Of a stretch of DNA of 64,000 bases, positions 9,849 through 19,797 are shown piece by piece (positions within the stretch are counted from its first letter, which is position 1; each line of letters opens with the position of its first letter). The DNA lies in assembly GCF_030272615.1 (NCBI RefSeq), contig NC_081409.1, positions 878,947,220 through 879,011,219 on the forward strand, written 5' to 3'. The position numbers and the translations under genes are program-made. The notes below the pieces were generated by a model. That model was not told the DNA's origin, did not search any database, and saw only the letters and a list, made by a program, of their open reading frames with translations. The stretch comes from Cryptomeria japonica (lineage: Eukaryota > Streptophyta > Pinopsida > Cupressales > Cupressaceae).

Positions 9849-12800
9849 ATGGCGAGTTCGTCAGGGAGAATAGAGGTGGAGAAATTTAATGGAAGTAATT
9901 TTGAGATGTGGAAGCTGAAGATGGAAGATCTGCTAATAGATCAATATCTTTGGGATGCTGTTGATGCGAATGTTCAAAGACCCTCAGATCCTACTGCAGC
10001 AGCTCAGTATGATGTTATGGACCGAAAAGCCAAGGGTCTAATCAGACTGTGCCTGGCAGACTCTGTTCTAATCAATGTCCATGAAGAAAACTCTGCAAAG
10101 AAGCTATGGACTAAGCTTGGTGAGATGTATCAAGTGAAATCTTTATTAAATCAAATTTTCTTAAGAAAGAAATTGTATTCCTTGAAGATGGAAGAGGGTG
10201 GACGAATTGCAGACCACCTAGAAGCATTCAATATGATTGTGGCTCAATTAGTATCCGTCGGTGTTAAGATGGATGAGGAGGAGAAATGTCAGATCTTGCT
10301 TTGTTCTTTGCCTGATTCGTGGGATTCTCTTGTTATGGCTATCGGTAGTACTTCTGTTGTTTTGAAATCTGAAGACGTGGTGGGTGCCCTACTCGGTGAA
10401 GAGATGCGAAGGAAGGTATCCATCAGTTCAAAGGAAGCCCTAACCGTTCGTGGAAGACCTAAGGAGAAAGGCAAGAAGAATGAGAAGCATGGCAAGTCCA
10501 AATCCAAAGGGAGATCGAAATCTCCTGGAAAGTCCAAAGTCATTTGCTGGAATTGCAGTAAACTGGGTCACATCCGTAAGGACTGCAAAGAAGAAAAGAA
10601 GAAGAAAAAGAAAAAATTCGATTCTGATTCTGAGTCCGACAAGGAAGATGGCGATGCATTTATTGCGGCTTTGGCGACTCATGCAGGTAATGATGTCTGG
10701 CTAATTGACTCAGGTGCATCTTTTCATATGACTTCCAATAAAGATTGGTTTTCTGAATATGAAGGATTTAATGGAGGTAAGGTGTACTTGGGTGATGATT
10801 CACATCTAGACATTGTTGGTCGAGGTAAAGTTAGAATCAGGTTTTCTGATGGTAGAATAAAAAGGATTAATGGTGTGCTGCATATCCCTGGATTAAAACG
10901 AAACCTGTTATCTGTGAGCAAACTAATAGATGCAGGTGTGCAGGTAGTCTTTTCTGAAACAGGATGTAAGATGATTAAGGGTGCTATGGTAGTTGCTAGA
11001 GGTGTCAGGTTTGGCACTTTGTATAAGCTTGAAGCATACACTATTGAGTGTAATAGCACTTCTGTAAAAACCAAATTTGTGGATACTTCACTAGAAGATT
11101 TGAAGGTTTCACCTTCAGCAGATGGAAATGGTTTTTGGGTACCTAAGGGTGCTCTTTCATCTGAAGCAAAGTTACCTGTAGAGAAGACTATGTTATGGCA
11201 CCAGAGACTTGGCCACATTGGAGAAAAGGGTCTAAGGACCTTGAAAAATAAAAATATTGTTGAAGGTTTGAATGATTGTAATCTTGACTTTGATTTCTGT
11301 GAGCATTGCATTTATGGAAAACAAAACCGCGTTCAGTTTTACTCGAGTTCTCATAAAACTTGTGGTGTTTTGGATCTTATCCATTCTGATGTGTTTGGTC
11401 CAGTAGATGTCTCTTCGATTGGAAAATCCACATATTATGTTTCATTTATTGATGATTTTAGTAGAAGGACATGGGTATATTTTCTAAAGAGTAAATCTGA
11501 AGTTTTTAGTCGTTTTAAAGAATTTAAAGCAATGGTTGAGTTGCAGACTGGAAAGAAAATAAAATGTTTGAGAACTGATAATGGCGGTGAGTTTTGCTCT
11601 AATGATTTTGATAGATTCTGTAAAGACTGTGGAATTAACAGGCATAAGACAACTCCGTATTCTCCACAGCAGAATGGAGTTGCAGAAAGAATGAACAGGA
11701 CACTGATGGAGAAGGCTAGGAGTATGTTGAGTGGTGCTAGTCTCGAACAAAAGTTTTGGGCTGAAGCTGTTGCCACTGCTTGCTACCTGATTAACAGGTC
11801 TCCTACATCAGCTCTTGTTGATAAAACGCCTATGGAAGCATGGTCAGGTCACAAGCCTTCATTGAGACATCTTAGAGTTTTTGGTTGCGAGGCATATGCA
11901 CATGTGCCAAAGGAGAAGCGAACAAAGTTGGAGAACAAGGCTGTGAAATGTATCTTCATCGGGTATAGTTATGGTGTGAAAGGATACAAGCTTTGGGACC
12001 TTGTTGCACAAAAGGTAATTCACAGTAGAAGTGTTATTTTTAGAGAAATTAAGTCTCCTTCTGTTACACTGCAGCCAGAACAGACTAAAAAGGAAGATGT
12101 GATTCAACTTCCTTCTACACCTGAAAGAGTTGAATCGAGACCCCTAGATAGGCAAGAATTTGAGGAGAGCTCGTCTAGCTCTGAATCTTCAGAAGAAGAG
12201 GAAGAACCTCCAACTCAGCTTGTTCGAAGGTCTACAAGACATAGACAACCACCTGAAAGGTATTCACCTGATGATTGGAGATGTATTTTTGCTTTGAATA
12301 CTAGTGTGAATGAACCGAAATCTGTAGAAGAGGCATTAGGTATGAATGATGCAGAATCCTGGAAGATTGCTATGGAGGAAGAAATGACAGCTTTGAAAAA
12401 GAATGATACATGGGATCTTGTACCATTGCCTGAAGGACGAAAACCTGTTGGTTGTAAATGGGTGTTCAAGAAAAAGATTGGTTCAGATGGAAGCATTGAG
12501 AAGTATAAAGCAAGGTTGGTTGCAAAAGGCTACTCTCAGGTTGAGGGTGTTGATTACGGTGAGATATTTTCTCCTATTGCAAAAATGACGTCCATTAGAT
12601 TTTTGCTTTCTATTGCTACTGCTTATAATTTAGAGGTTGAGCAAATGGATGTGAAAATTGCTTTCCTTCATGGTGATTTGGAGGAAGATATTTATATGAC
12701 ACAGCCGGAGCACTATGTGGTGAAAGGCAAAAGTAATTTGGTCTGTAAATTGAAGAAATCTTTGTATGGCCTCAAACAAAGTCCTAGGATGTGGTACCAG

Positions 12801-13892
12801 AAATTTGATACATATGTGTTGAGTTTGAGATTTGAACGTTCTAAATCAGATCATTGTGTTTATTATAAATCTTATGGTGATCATTTCTTATTCATTTCAT
12901 TGTATGTTGATGATATGTTATTCATTAGTAAAGGGAAAGGTATGATTTCAGAACTGAAGTCTCAGCTCGCTGCTAAATTTGAAATGAAAGATCTTGGTGC
13001 AGCAAAGCACATTCTTGGGATGGAAATTAGAAGAGATAGGGTGAACAGAAAGCTATGGCTAGGCCAGAGTAAGTATGTGAATTCAGTGTTACAGAGGTTC
13101 AACATGCAGAATTGTAGACCATTGAGTGTTCCTTTTATAGTTGGAATGAAACTATCCATTTCAGATTGTCCTACATCCCCATTGGAGATGGAAGACATGA
13201 GCAGAGTGCCTTACCAGAGTGCGGTTGGAAGCTTGATGTATGCTATGGTCTGTACTAGACCAGACATTGCCCAAGCAGTGGGAGTACTTTCTAGATATAT
13301 GTCTAATCCTGGTAGAGTTCATTGGGATGCAGTCAAAAGAGTCTTTAGATATTTGAAGGGTACTTCAGAGTATTCTTTGTGTTATCATGGTAATTCAGTT
13401 GGAGACATGACTTCCCTTGATATCCATGGTTATGTGGATTCAGATTGGGCAGGTGATATTGATAGAAGAAGATCCACCAGTGCTTATGTGTTTACTTTGT
13501 TTGGTGGTGCAATTAGTTGGATGAGTAAGCGACAGGCTGTGGTTGCTCTATCCACTACTGAAGCAGAGTATATGGCAGCTACTCATGCTTGTAAAGAGGC
13601 CATTTGGCTTAAGAGACTATGTTCGGATATTGGAATAAAACAAGGTACAGTGACAATTTACTGTGACAGTCAGAGTGCAATTAGCCTAGCTAAGAACCCG
13701 ACATTTCATGCCCGGACCAAACATATTGATGTTCAGTATCATTTTGTTAGAGATATGGTCGAAGATGGTAGGGTGAAGCTGGTTAAGGTGGAAACTTTGA
13801 TGAATGTTGCAGATGCTTTAACTAAGGCTGTGAGCACAGAGAAGTTCAGATGGTGTTCAGAGTCTATGGGCCTTATGGCCCCTAGCAATTGA
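9849..13892 (+). CDS. Copia gag-pol polyprotein, 1347 aa, intact
   Basis: Single open frame encoding capsid and all enzymes for making and integrating element cDNA. Domains in order: UBN2-type gag (residues about 5-200, VEKFNGSNFEMWKLKM); a Lys/Ser-rich basic stretch; a zinc knuckle CWNCSKLGHIRKDC from residue 233; protease active site D287-S-G; integrase zinc region H451, H456, C484, C487; integrase core D514, D577, E613 with exact D-35-E spacing; RT with D934 (MDVKIAF) and YVDD with D1021-D1022; RNase H with D1197 (VDSDWAG), E1238 (TTEAEY) and D1273 (IYCDSQSA). The length matches Tnt1-type polyproteins. The ATG at 9849 lies 125 bp downstream of the LTR. No stop, frameshift or lost catalytic residue is visible, in contrast to every other pol in the window. 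Confidence 0.96.
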   Translation: MASSSGRIEVEKFNGSNFEMWKLKMEDLLIDQYLWDAVDANVQRPSDPTAAAQYDVMDRKAKGLIRLCLADSVLINVHEENSAKKLWTKLGEMYQVKSLLNQIFLRKKLYSLKMEEGGRIADHLEAFNMIVAQLVSVGVKMDEEEKCQILLCSLPDSWDSLVMAIGSTSVVLKSEDVVGALLGEEMRRKVSISSKEALTVRGRPKEKGKKNEKHGKSKSKGRSKSPGKSKVICWNCSKLGHIRKDCKEEKKKKKKKFDSDSESDKEDGDAFIAALATHAGNDVWLIDSGASFHMTSNKDWFSEYEGFNGGKVYLGDDSHLDIVGRGKVRIRFSDGRIKRINGVLHIPGLKRNLLSVSKLIDAGVQVVFSETGCKMIKGAMVVARGVRFGTLYKLEAYTIECNSTSVKTKFVDTSLEDLKVSPSADGNGFWVPKGALSSEAKLPVEKTMLWHQRLGHIGEKGLRTLKNKNIVEGLNDCNLDFDFCEHCIYGKQNRVQFYSSSHKTCGVLDLIHSDVFGPVDVSSIGKSTYYVSFIDDFSRRTWVYFLKSKSEVFSRFKEFKAMVELQTGKKIKCLRTDNGGEFCSNDFDRFCKDCGINRHKTTPYSPQQNGVAERMNRTLMEKARSMLSGASLEQKFWAEAVATACYLINRSPTSALVDKTPMEAWSGHKPSLRHLRVFGCEAYAHVPKEKRTKLENKAVKCIFIGYSYGVKGYKLWDLVAQKVIHSRSVIFREIKSPSVTLQPEQTKKEDVIQLPSTPERVESRPLDRQEFEESSSSSESSEEEEEPPTQLVRRSTRHRQPPERYSPDDWRCIFALNTSVNEPKSVEEALGMNDAESWKIAMEEEMTALKKNDTWDLVPLPEGRKPVGCKWVFKKKIGSDGSIEKYKARLVAKGYSQVEGVDYGEIFSPIAKMTSIRFLLSIATAYNLEVEQMDVKIAFLHGDLEEDIYMTQPEHYVVKGKSNLVCKLKKSLYGLKQSPRMWYQKFDTYVLSLRFERSKSDHCVYYKSYGDHFLFISLYVDDMLFISKGKGMISELKSQLAAKFEMKDLGAAKHILGMEIRRDRVNRKLWLGQSKYVNSVLQRFNMQNCRPLSVPFIVGMKLSISDCPTSPLEMEDMSRVPYQSAVGSLMYAMVCTRPDIAQAVGVLSRYMSNPGRVHWDAVKRVFRYLKGTSEYSLCYHGNSVGDMTSLDIHGYVDSDWAGDIDRRRSTSAYVFTLFGGAISWMSKRQAVVALSTTEAEYMAATHACKEAIWLKRLCSDIGIKQGTVTIYCDSQSAISLAKNPTFHARTKHIDVQYHFVRDMVEDGRVKLVKVETLMNVADALTKAVSTEKFRWCSESMGLMAPSN

Positions 13893-13936
13893 TTCATTGT
13901 GTTGACATTCCCTTCCGCTCATGCAAGGTGTTCGAC

Positions 13937-13948
13937 AAGTGGGAGATT
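13937..13948 (+). other. Polypurine tract of the Tork element
   Basis: AAGTGGGAGATT lies immediately before the 3' LTR start TGTTGGG. This is the usual Tnt1/Tto1-type form and would prime plus-strand synthesis. It is 45 bp after the polyprotein stop. Confidence 0.9.
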
Positions 13949-14842
13949 TGTTGGGAAAAATGGTGTCTCAACCTTGCATTTATGTGAGGTTACTATTTAT
14001 AGTAAGTTTTCATTTGAGCACGAAATGGTGCGAAACTCTCCCTGAAGCTTCTGGTTGGTTAGATAAGTATTTCGGTAAAGTTGCGTCGCAAGGTCACAGC
14101 TAGTTTTGAAGATATTAAAGTTTTCATCTTGGAGGGGTGCAATAAAATGTTTAAACTTAATTTTGGGGACTTTAGAGGCTCCGAAATGCCCTGAAAATTT
14201 TCCGTAACCGGCGAAGCGGGTTACGAGGTGATAGAGCACTTCGCGAGCTTTCCGGCGCTTCAAACGGTTCGTCAATCGGACACCCGGTTCTCAAGTTATG
14301 GCCTCCGGAAGTTTGTACTCCTGAAATAGGAAAAATAATTTGTATCGAATACATAAATGAGCTGTAAAAGGGAGTGACACGTGTTGATGTGTGCTTTAAC
14401 ATGTCATAGGGCATCTAGAAGGGAGATAAGGTCGGCTACACCTTATTGGGTGGTTTTAGCCCATGGTTTTGTAATACCGTTTGACGGTTTCTTGTATTGT
14501 ATCTCCTATTTATGAGGTGTGTGAGATAGAGGTTGTGTGTAAGAGTCTTATGGCTATTGAGTTGCCTCTGAATTTCTGATTAGTGCTACTCCTATGAAGA
14601 GCTTGCTCTGCAAGTATTTTGTAATCTGTTTTTGATTTCTGAATAAAATATTGAGCTGCTTTTGGAGGGTGGGGTTTTTCTCTCGAAAGGGTTTTCCCCA
14701 CGTAAATCATTGTGTTGTGGTATGAATGCTATTATATCTATTTCTATTTTCTGTAACTGTTGTAATGATCTGAAAAAGTTTTGCATTACCCTCCTCTCAA
14801 GGTTAGTGTAGGAAGTTGTTTCCGCTACTTAACTTCCTTACA
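13949..14842 (+). repeat. 3' LTR of the Tork element
   Basis: 894 bp, same length as the 5' LTR with no indel. It ends CTTACA and is followed by AAGGT, the putative right target duplication. A divergence cluster against the 5' LTR lies at about 14180-14220. Confidence 0.93.
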
Positions 14843-15390
14843 AAGGTAAACCCCTAATCCCTAACCCCCCAATCATCTTCGCTTTTCTATGTGTAGGTTG
14901 CAGGTACGCGGCTGAGATTGAAGATCTGGAATCCTTGTGCAGAGACAAACAGATCCCCCTTCATTTCGCGGATTTTTCGGAGGACTGTGGCGCCGGGCGC
15001 CATCGTCCCGACAACTTTTGCTCAAATTTGTAGGACAGCACCGTATCGACATTTTACTGCTAATTCCAGGTCCGCAGCTTCATACTGTATTCCTATCTCA
15101 GTTTATAAGCGAATCTTTGTCACTTTCTATGCATTCCTAGCTTAATTCTCCTATGCACATTCTTTACAAAAGAGGGTAGCCTTGCTGTCTTAACCCTTGA
15201 AACTCATTTAGCATTCAATCTTGCATTGTGTGGGATTGGATCTTGTGGGTTTCAACCCCTCTTTTGAATGTAAAGTCTCCCCCCTAAGTGAAAACCATTG
15301 AATCCTACCGAACCTCCCTTCTCTCTCCTTGGAGATGGTAGAGGGGAGAGCAACTAGGGTTCGATCGCGGTTTTTCCGCTTTACACTTTC

Positions 15391-15896
15391 ATTTTATATG
15401 CTGGTGGTAGAGCTCTTAAAACTTTAGAAACAAACTCATCTTCACTTAAGGTTCCTCCACAACATTATATACCCAAAATAATTTCATTTACTCTTTCCAT
15501 AAAAGTAGAAATTCTTTCATCTTCTTCCATTTTCACACTTTCATACCTGACCCGGAAGCATTCAAGTTTTGCAATTTTGACTGTGGAATCTCCTTCATTC
15601 AATGTTTCCAATTTGTCCCAAATAGCTTTAGCAGTAGATCTGTCTAACAATCCCATGACTTGCTGATCTAACAATGTGCTCAAAATTTCTTCTCTTGCTT
15701 TGCAATCATTTTCCTCATCTTTAGCCAAGTTAGGTGGATTAGGTTGACCTTGAGTAGGAGCAGTATAGCCATTCTTTGTAACATCCCATATATCCTTTCC
15801 AATGTAGTTCGAATGTGTCTCCATCTTGATCTTCCATATGCCATAGTTAGTTCCATCAAGTTTCGGACTGTCCTTCCTGAAATAGTTAGAAGACAT
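15391..15896 (-). pseudogene. Copia gag, N-terminal part
   Basis: Minus-strand ATG at 15896 opens MSSNYFRKDSPKLDGTNYG, a typical start of plant copia gag (DUF4219/UBN2 type). The frame continues through AIWDKLETLNEGDSTVKIAKL and ERVNEIILGI to a TAA at about 15462-15464. In the same frame it then reads GGTLSEDEFVSKVLRALPP up to the insertion point. It joins 8143 once the inserted block is removed. The ATG lies 57 bp inside the LTR, so it is the natural start. Confidence 0.85.
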
Positions 15897-15932
15897 TGGA
15901 TCTCCTCAAGCTATTAAACTTCTACAAAAAGA

Positions 15933-15953
15933 GGACTAGGCTTTGATACTAAT
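15933..15953 (-). other. Primer-binding site of the SIRE-like element, decayed
   Basis: On the minus strand the LTR end CCTAACA is followed by ATTAGTATCAAAGCCTAGTC. This is the initiator-Met pattern ATTGGTATCAAAGC with one G-to-A change. Confidence 0.75.
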
Positions 15954-17008
15954 TGTTAGGTCCTGGAGACAACTGAGGGGGGGGGGGGGTGAATCATTTG
16001 TCCAATAAATTCAAACCAAAATTAACTTAACCAAAACTTAATGCTTAATACCGGTAAATCAAACTTTATGCTCGTAGACAATTTATTAGTTAATTATAGT
16101 ACCGATAAAGATTAATGCATGAAACAGAAAGACAATAACATCCACAACACATAAGAAAAATATTTGTATGTGAAAACCCTGTAAGGGGAAAAACCATAGT
16201 GGGAAGCCTTACCCACAATCAAATGATACTACTGCAGATAGTATGTGTGTACAATATGGAGTTTGCACATGTAGGAAGGACAACTGCCTAGTGCTCACTG
16301 CTCAATCACAAAATGAGAGTCACACTAACTACAATTGGATGGTTAGATCCAATTATAATTTATTACATAAAATAACATCTTCATATGCTGGATTTAGTAC
16401 CAGTTTAGTTTTGATTGCCTTCATAAAACCTTCCTTCAACCTTCAAATGATGTCTATGTGTATATCTCTACTTATTTTTGCATATACCTTATTACAATTC
16501 TTTTTCCCAATCGCATATCAATCTCACAAATGAGATCTTACATTTATACCATAACCTAAGATCAATTGAATATGTCAGATCATTAAAAGATATTACAATA
16601 AAATCAAATACAAATAAATCGATATCCGATGCTTGATGTTGGCTCAATGCATTTACAATAATAATAAATCATCTCCATAATGTGTCGTGCTGATTTGGAA
16701 TAGACGTGCCTGCCAGTGCATAACCTGGACCTATTTGCCGGTAACAACAAATATGCAAACATGAATAACCAATTCGCAAAAACCAAGTGATCAAATACTG
16801 TCTTCAACATAACCAAGTAGTATCCAAGTAATTCCAAGTGCCGTTGAATAATATAATCTGTCGATGAACCAAATACTGGTGACTGTGCATAAGTCTCTAC
16901 TTGCCAGTGAACATAACAAAGATCTCCAAGTGCTGATAAGTGTTGACAAGTGATGACAAGTGATGACATCCATGACAAAACCATATCAACATATCCAAAA
17001 TACCAACA
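15954..17008 (-). repeat. 5' LTR of the SIRE-like element
   Basis: 1055 bp, paired with 3110-4151. In sense orientation the tract of 13 C (complement of 15977-15989) lies about 23-35 bases before the LTR 3' end, next to the PBS. The duplication GTGCA follows at 17009. The 96-codon ORF at 16243 is the LTR counterpart of 3326-3691 and is not a gene. Confidence 0.88.
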
Positions 17009-17013
17009 GTGCA

Positions 17014-17954
17014 AGACCCTAGGATGAAAGTAAACAATCTAGAGTAACCCTAAAGAGTAAACCCTAAATGCTTGTAATTGACAAAGTAAATCCTCTAAAC
17101 CAATGATCCAAAGTGATCTAAATCATAAATGTAAATATGCAAATTGATGTAAATAAGCTCATACAAAATCATGAAATCGTACCCAACCCCTAAGGGAGGG
17201 GTACAAGCCAATTGTCAGTCGGTGATCTCCTATTATTTTTCAATGTCTTCAAGGCTCCTAATTGATGATGAGTGCTTGATGAATACTTGATTAATATTGT
17301 TGAATGTTGTTGAATGTTATTGGAGACTCCACATAAGCTTCTCTTTCACTACATAAAAGGCTCCTTGTGCTCGCTCCAAAAGTTTTTTCCTAGATTTTTT
17401 TAGATTCCTTCAAATGAAGAAAGAGAGCTCTTATGTATGAAACCCTAGATCTTAATTTCATCTTTAGGTTGACCTAGGATTTTAATTTCCCGCCAATCTT
17501 ATAGGGTTAAGCATTATAATATCATAGAATTATGCTCTCGAAATTTCAGGAAAAATGTCGGGGACCATGTGCACTTTGCACATGATCCGACCAACTTTTC
17601 ACCAAATTTTCATAGCCATTAGATATGATGATATTAGAGCGAAACCCAAAGTTACATCTTATTTTGAGATGTTTTGATATGTGAAATCGGGCCTTAAATG
17701 TCAAAATAAGACATAATTAGGGTTTATGATTTAGTGATTTATTGGAGGAATAAAATAAAAAGGGGCACACTTAGGGTAAAGAGCCCAATTTTATGATGTA
17801 TGAAGTGATGAAATATGACTTTATATTTAATTAAATTAATTAATTAAATTCTTAAAGGGAAATTACAATGCAAGATGCAAACACACTAAGTTGGGTGCTA
17901 AACTAAGTGTAGAATTGTACCACCCTAGCAAGGGTGTACAATTTATGATGCTAC
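17014..17954. other. Unassigned repeat segment, right half of the block holding the SIRE-like element
   Basis: AT-rich noncoding DNA continuing 2381-3109. Near its right end is a strong inverted repeat, 17914-17944 (AATTGTA-C-CACCCT, loop AGCA, AGGGTG-TACAATT: 13 paired bases and a bulge). The sequence then meets the resumed chromovirus LTR at about 17955. No ORF, PBS or paired LTR is visible, and the block ends cannot be fixed because both lie in CA/TA-rich DNA. Confidence 0.4.
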
Positions 17955-18326
17955 ATACACACATACATATATACATATAAAATTATAATTACATTTGCAC
18001 AACACTCTTATACTAATATCTGCCATGATTTCCATATTAAAAAATCTCCATTGAAAAAAAACTATATAAATATAAATATATATATATATTTATATATATA
18101 TCTTTAACATGTTCGAAGGAAATACAAATTCTGTAACAGACTGAGCATCGATATTTTTTACGGCTGCTATGAAAAGGAAATGTCGAGGGAGGGAGGCTAT
18201 GGGAAAAGCCCCACCTCACACAGTGGGGAGGGATTCCCCATAGCCATGGGTCTCCCCATGACTATGGGGAGAGCCTGCGTGGGTGACTCCCCACCATAGA
18301 CCACCACACTGCCGATGCCATAAACA
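17955..18326 (-). repeat. 3' LTR of the minus-strand chromovirus, inner piece
   Basis: It aligns with 41680-42004 in the 5' LTR (CACAACACTCTTATACTAATATCTGCC, then CAGTGGGGAGGG and TGCCATAAACA). Similarity stops at 18326, whereas the 5' LTR copy goes on for a further 2163 bp to 44167. The missing part would be the sense 5' end of this LTR, the polypurine tract and the end of the chromodomain. One deletion therefore spans the pol-LTR junction. The 60-codon minus ORF here is incidental. Confidence 0.75.
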
Positions 18327-19797
18327 AGAATATTTTATGGGTCTCTACCTCTGAGAGCCCAGTACCTATGCTCCAGAATGCTCACGGGATCAAGAGTGAG
18401 TTGTCCATCCTCGACCTATAGAGCAGTCCAATCAAGAATATGAGATATATCTGGATGATACTAATGAAGTACGAAAACATGGAAAACATCATGAATGTGC
18501 AAGAGACTAGGAGGCAGAGTAAGTCGATAGGAAACTGGACCAATCCTCTCCAAAATCTCAAAAGGACCCACAAAGCACGGTGCAAGCTTAGAGCCCTTTC
18601 CATAACAAATTGGACTCTTTCATGGTCGCACATGCAAGAATACACAATCTCCAATAGAAAATTGATGATCCACCCTATGCGCATTGGCGTACTTCCTCTG
18701 TCAATCCTACACTACTATTAAGTGCTCTTTGATCCTCTCAATCTGCTGCTCCATATCCCTAAGAATATCTGGACCCAACTGCACCCTATCCTCTAATCAG
18801 TCCCAAATTAAGGGAGTCTGACAAGGACAACCATATAACGACTGAAAAGGAGCCATATCGATGGAATTGTGGTATCCATTGTTGTAAGAGAATTCCACCA
18901 AGTATAGATACTCCTCTCAATGAGTCTGTTGATCCATAACATACATACAAAGCATGTCCTCTAGCATCTGGTTGACCCTCTCGGTCTATTCATTAGTCTT
19001 AGGATGATAAGTTGTACTAAAATTCAATTGAGTTCCCAAGGCCTATTGAAGAGACTTCCAAAGGGCTGACATGATCACGGGATCTGTATAAAAAAAATCT
19101 TTCGAGGAATGCCATGAAGTTTGACAATGTCCCCCATTAATATTCTAGCCACCGTTGTTGCATTATAAGAAGATCGAATAGGTGAGAAGTGTGCAACTTT
19201 GGTCAACTTGTCCATAGTGACCATGATGGCATCATGACGACACGGGGTTTCTGGTAAACCCACAATGAAATCCATAGATACAATGTCCCATTTCCAAACT
19301 GGAACAAGATGCTATTGCAAAAGTCCTACCGGATGATGATGCTCTACCTTCACTCTTTTACATTCTAAGCATTGTCCTAAAAAATCTGCTATATCCCTCT
19401 TCATACCCGGCCAAAAGTACATTTGTCAAAGATCTGCATGCATCTTCTTTACACTAGGATGAGCTGAATATGGTGCTCGATGTGACTTAGAAAGAATCAA
19501 AATGCGAATATCCTTAGAAGAAGGTACATAAATACTCCCCAAATGTTGCAAAAGACCATCGGGATCAAGGGAATAACCTACAAATCTACCCTCCAAAGCT
19601 CTACCAGATTCCACCTTAGTGCAAACTTCTTGATACCAAGTGTCCGCAAGGAGTGCTGCCAAAATAAGTCCTCTCAAATCTATCTCCAAGGTAACTGCTG
19701 AAATCTCATGTTGACAATGACTAAGAGCATCGACCACTACATTCTCCTTTCCCTGAATATATTTAACCTCAAAATCATACTCACAAAGAAATTCCAT
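18327..19797 (-). pseudogene. Gypsy RNase H end, integrase and truncated chromodomain
   Basis: From 19797 the minus strand reads MEFLCEYDFEVKYIQGKENV, the RNase H to integrase junction. The integrase zinc site (HRAPYSAH, then CLEC) and the core start WDIVSMDFIVGLP follow. The second core Asp region reads GIPRKIFFIQIP, so the conserved SDRD is gone. A GPF/Y-type module ([16 protein letters not shown]) and the first strand of a chromodomain follow, after which the sequence jumps into LTR at 18326. Several stops interrupt it. The chromodomain of this class is thought to bind marked histone H3; here it is incomplete. Confidence 0.8.

Larger units (their letters stand above)
8831..14842 (+). mobile_element. 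Ty1/copia element of the Tork (Tnt1-like) lineage, structurally intact
   Basis: A 6012-bp element with 894-bp LTRs at both ends (TGTTGGG to CCTTACA), a tRNA-Met type PBS at 9727, one full-length polyprotein ORF and a polypurine tract at 13937. The flanks AAGGC (8826-8830) and AAGGT (14843-14847) fit a target duplication with one change. I count 16 differences between the 894-bp LTRs (1.8%). It sits inside a solo LTR within the gag of the SIRE-like element, so it is the last arrival in that stack. Everything needed for autonomous transposition is visible. Confidence 0.93.
8149..15385 (+). mobile_element. Solo LTR (about 1.2 kb) split by the Tork element
   Basis: The sequence starts TGTAGCGTCC at 8149 and ends CGCTTTACA at 15385, with the exact duplication CTTTC on both sides. 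Removing the Tork element (8831-14842) leaves about 1220 bp with no PBS, ORF or partner, as in a solo LTR left by LTR-LTR recombination. The orientation is set by a TATATAAA box at 8470-8477 and is tentative. The outer parts are GC-richer than the neighbours. Small ORFs at 8514, 8578 and 14918 within it have no support as genes. Confidence 0.75.
3110..17008 (-). mobile_element. Ty1/copia element, SIRE-like, minus strand, interrupted in gag
   Basis: Paired LTRs at 3110-4151 and 15954-17008 with ends TGTTAG and CCAACA (plus strand) are flanked by the exact duplication GTGCA (3105-3109, 17009-17013). On the minus strand the order is LTR, primer-binding site, gag, protease, integrase, RT, RNase H, polypurine tract, LTR, which is the copia order. 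The RT has the FVDDIIFG form and long LTRs that recall the SIRE lineage; this lineage call is inference. Gag is cut between 8144 and 15391 by a solo LTR that itself holds a Tork element. Coding parts carry stops and integrase catalytic losses, so the copy is dead. The LTRs differ at roughly one base in ten by eye. Confidence 0.85.

Noticed and set aside
17914-17954. Helitron 3' end (hairpin about 10 bp before the block end)
   Set aside because: The hairpin is good, but the following bases read CTAC, not CTRR. No TC 5' end or A/T target could be placed at the left border.
18382-18684. 100-codon hydrophobic minus-strand ORF
   Set aside because: It is a shifted frame of the integrase C-terminus and chromodomain region.
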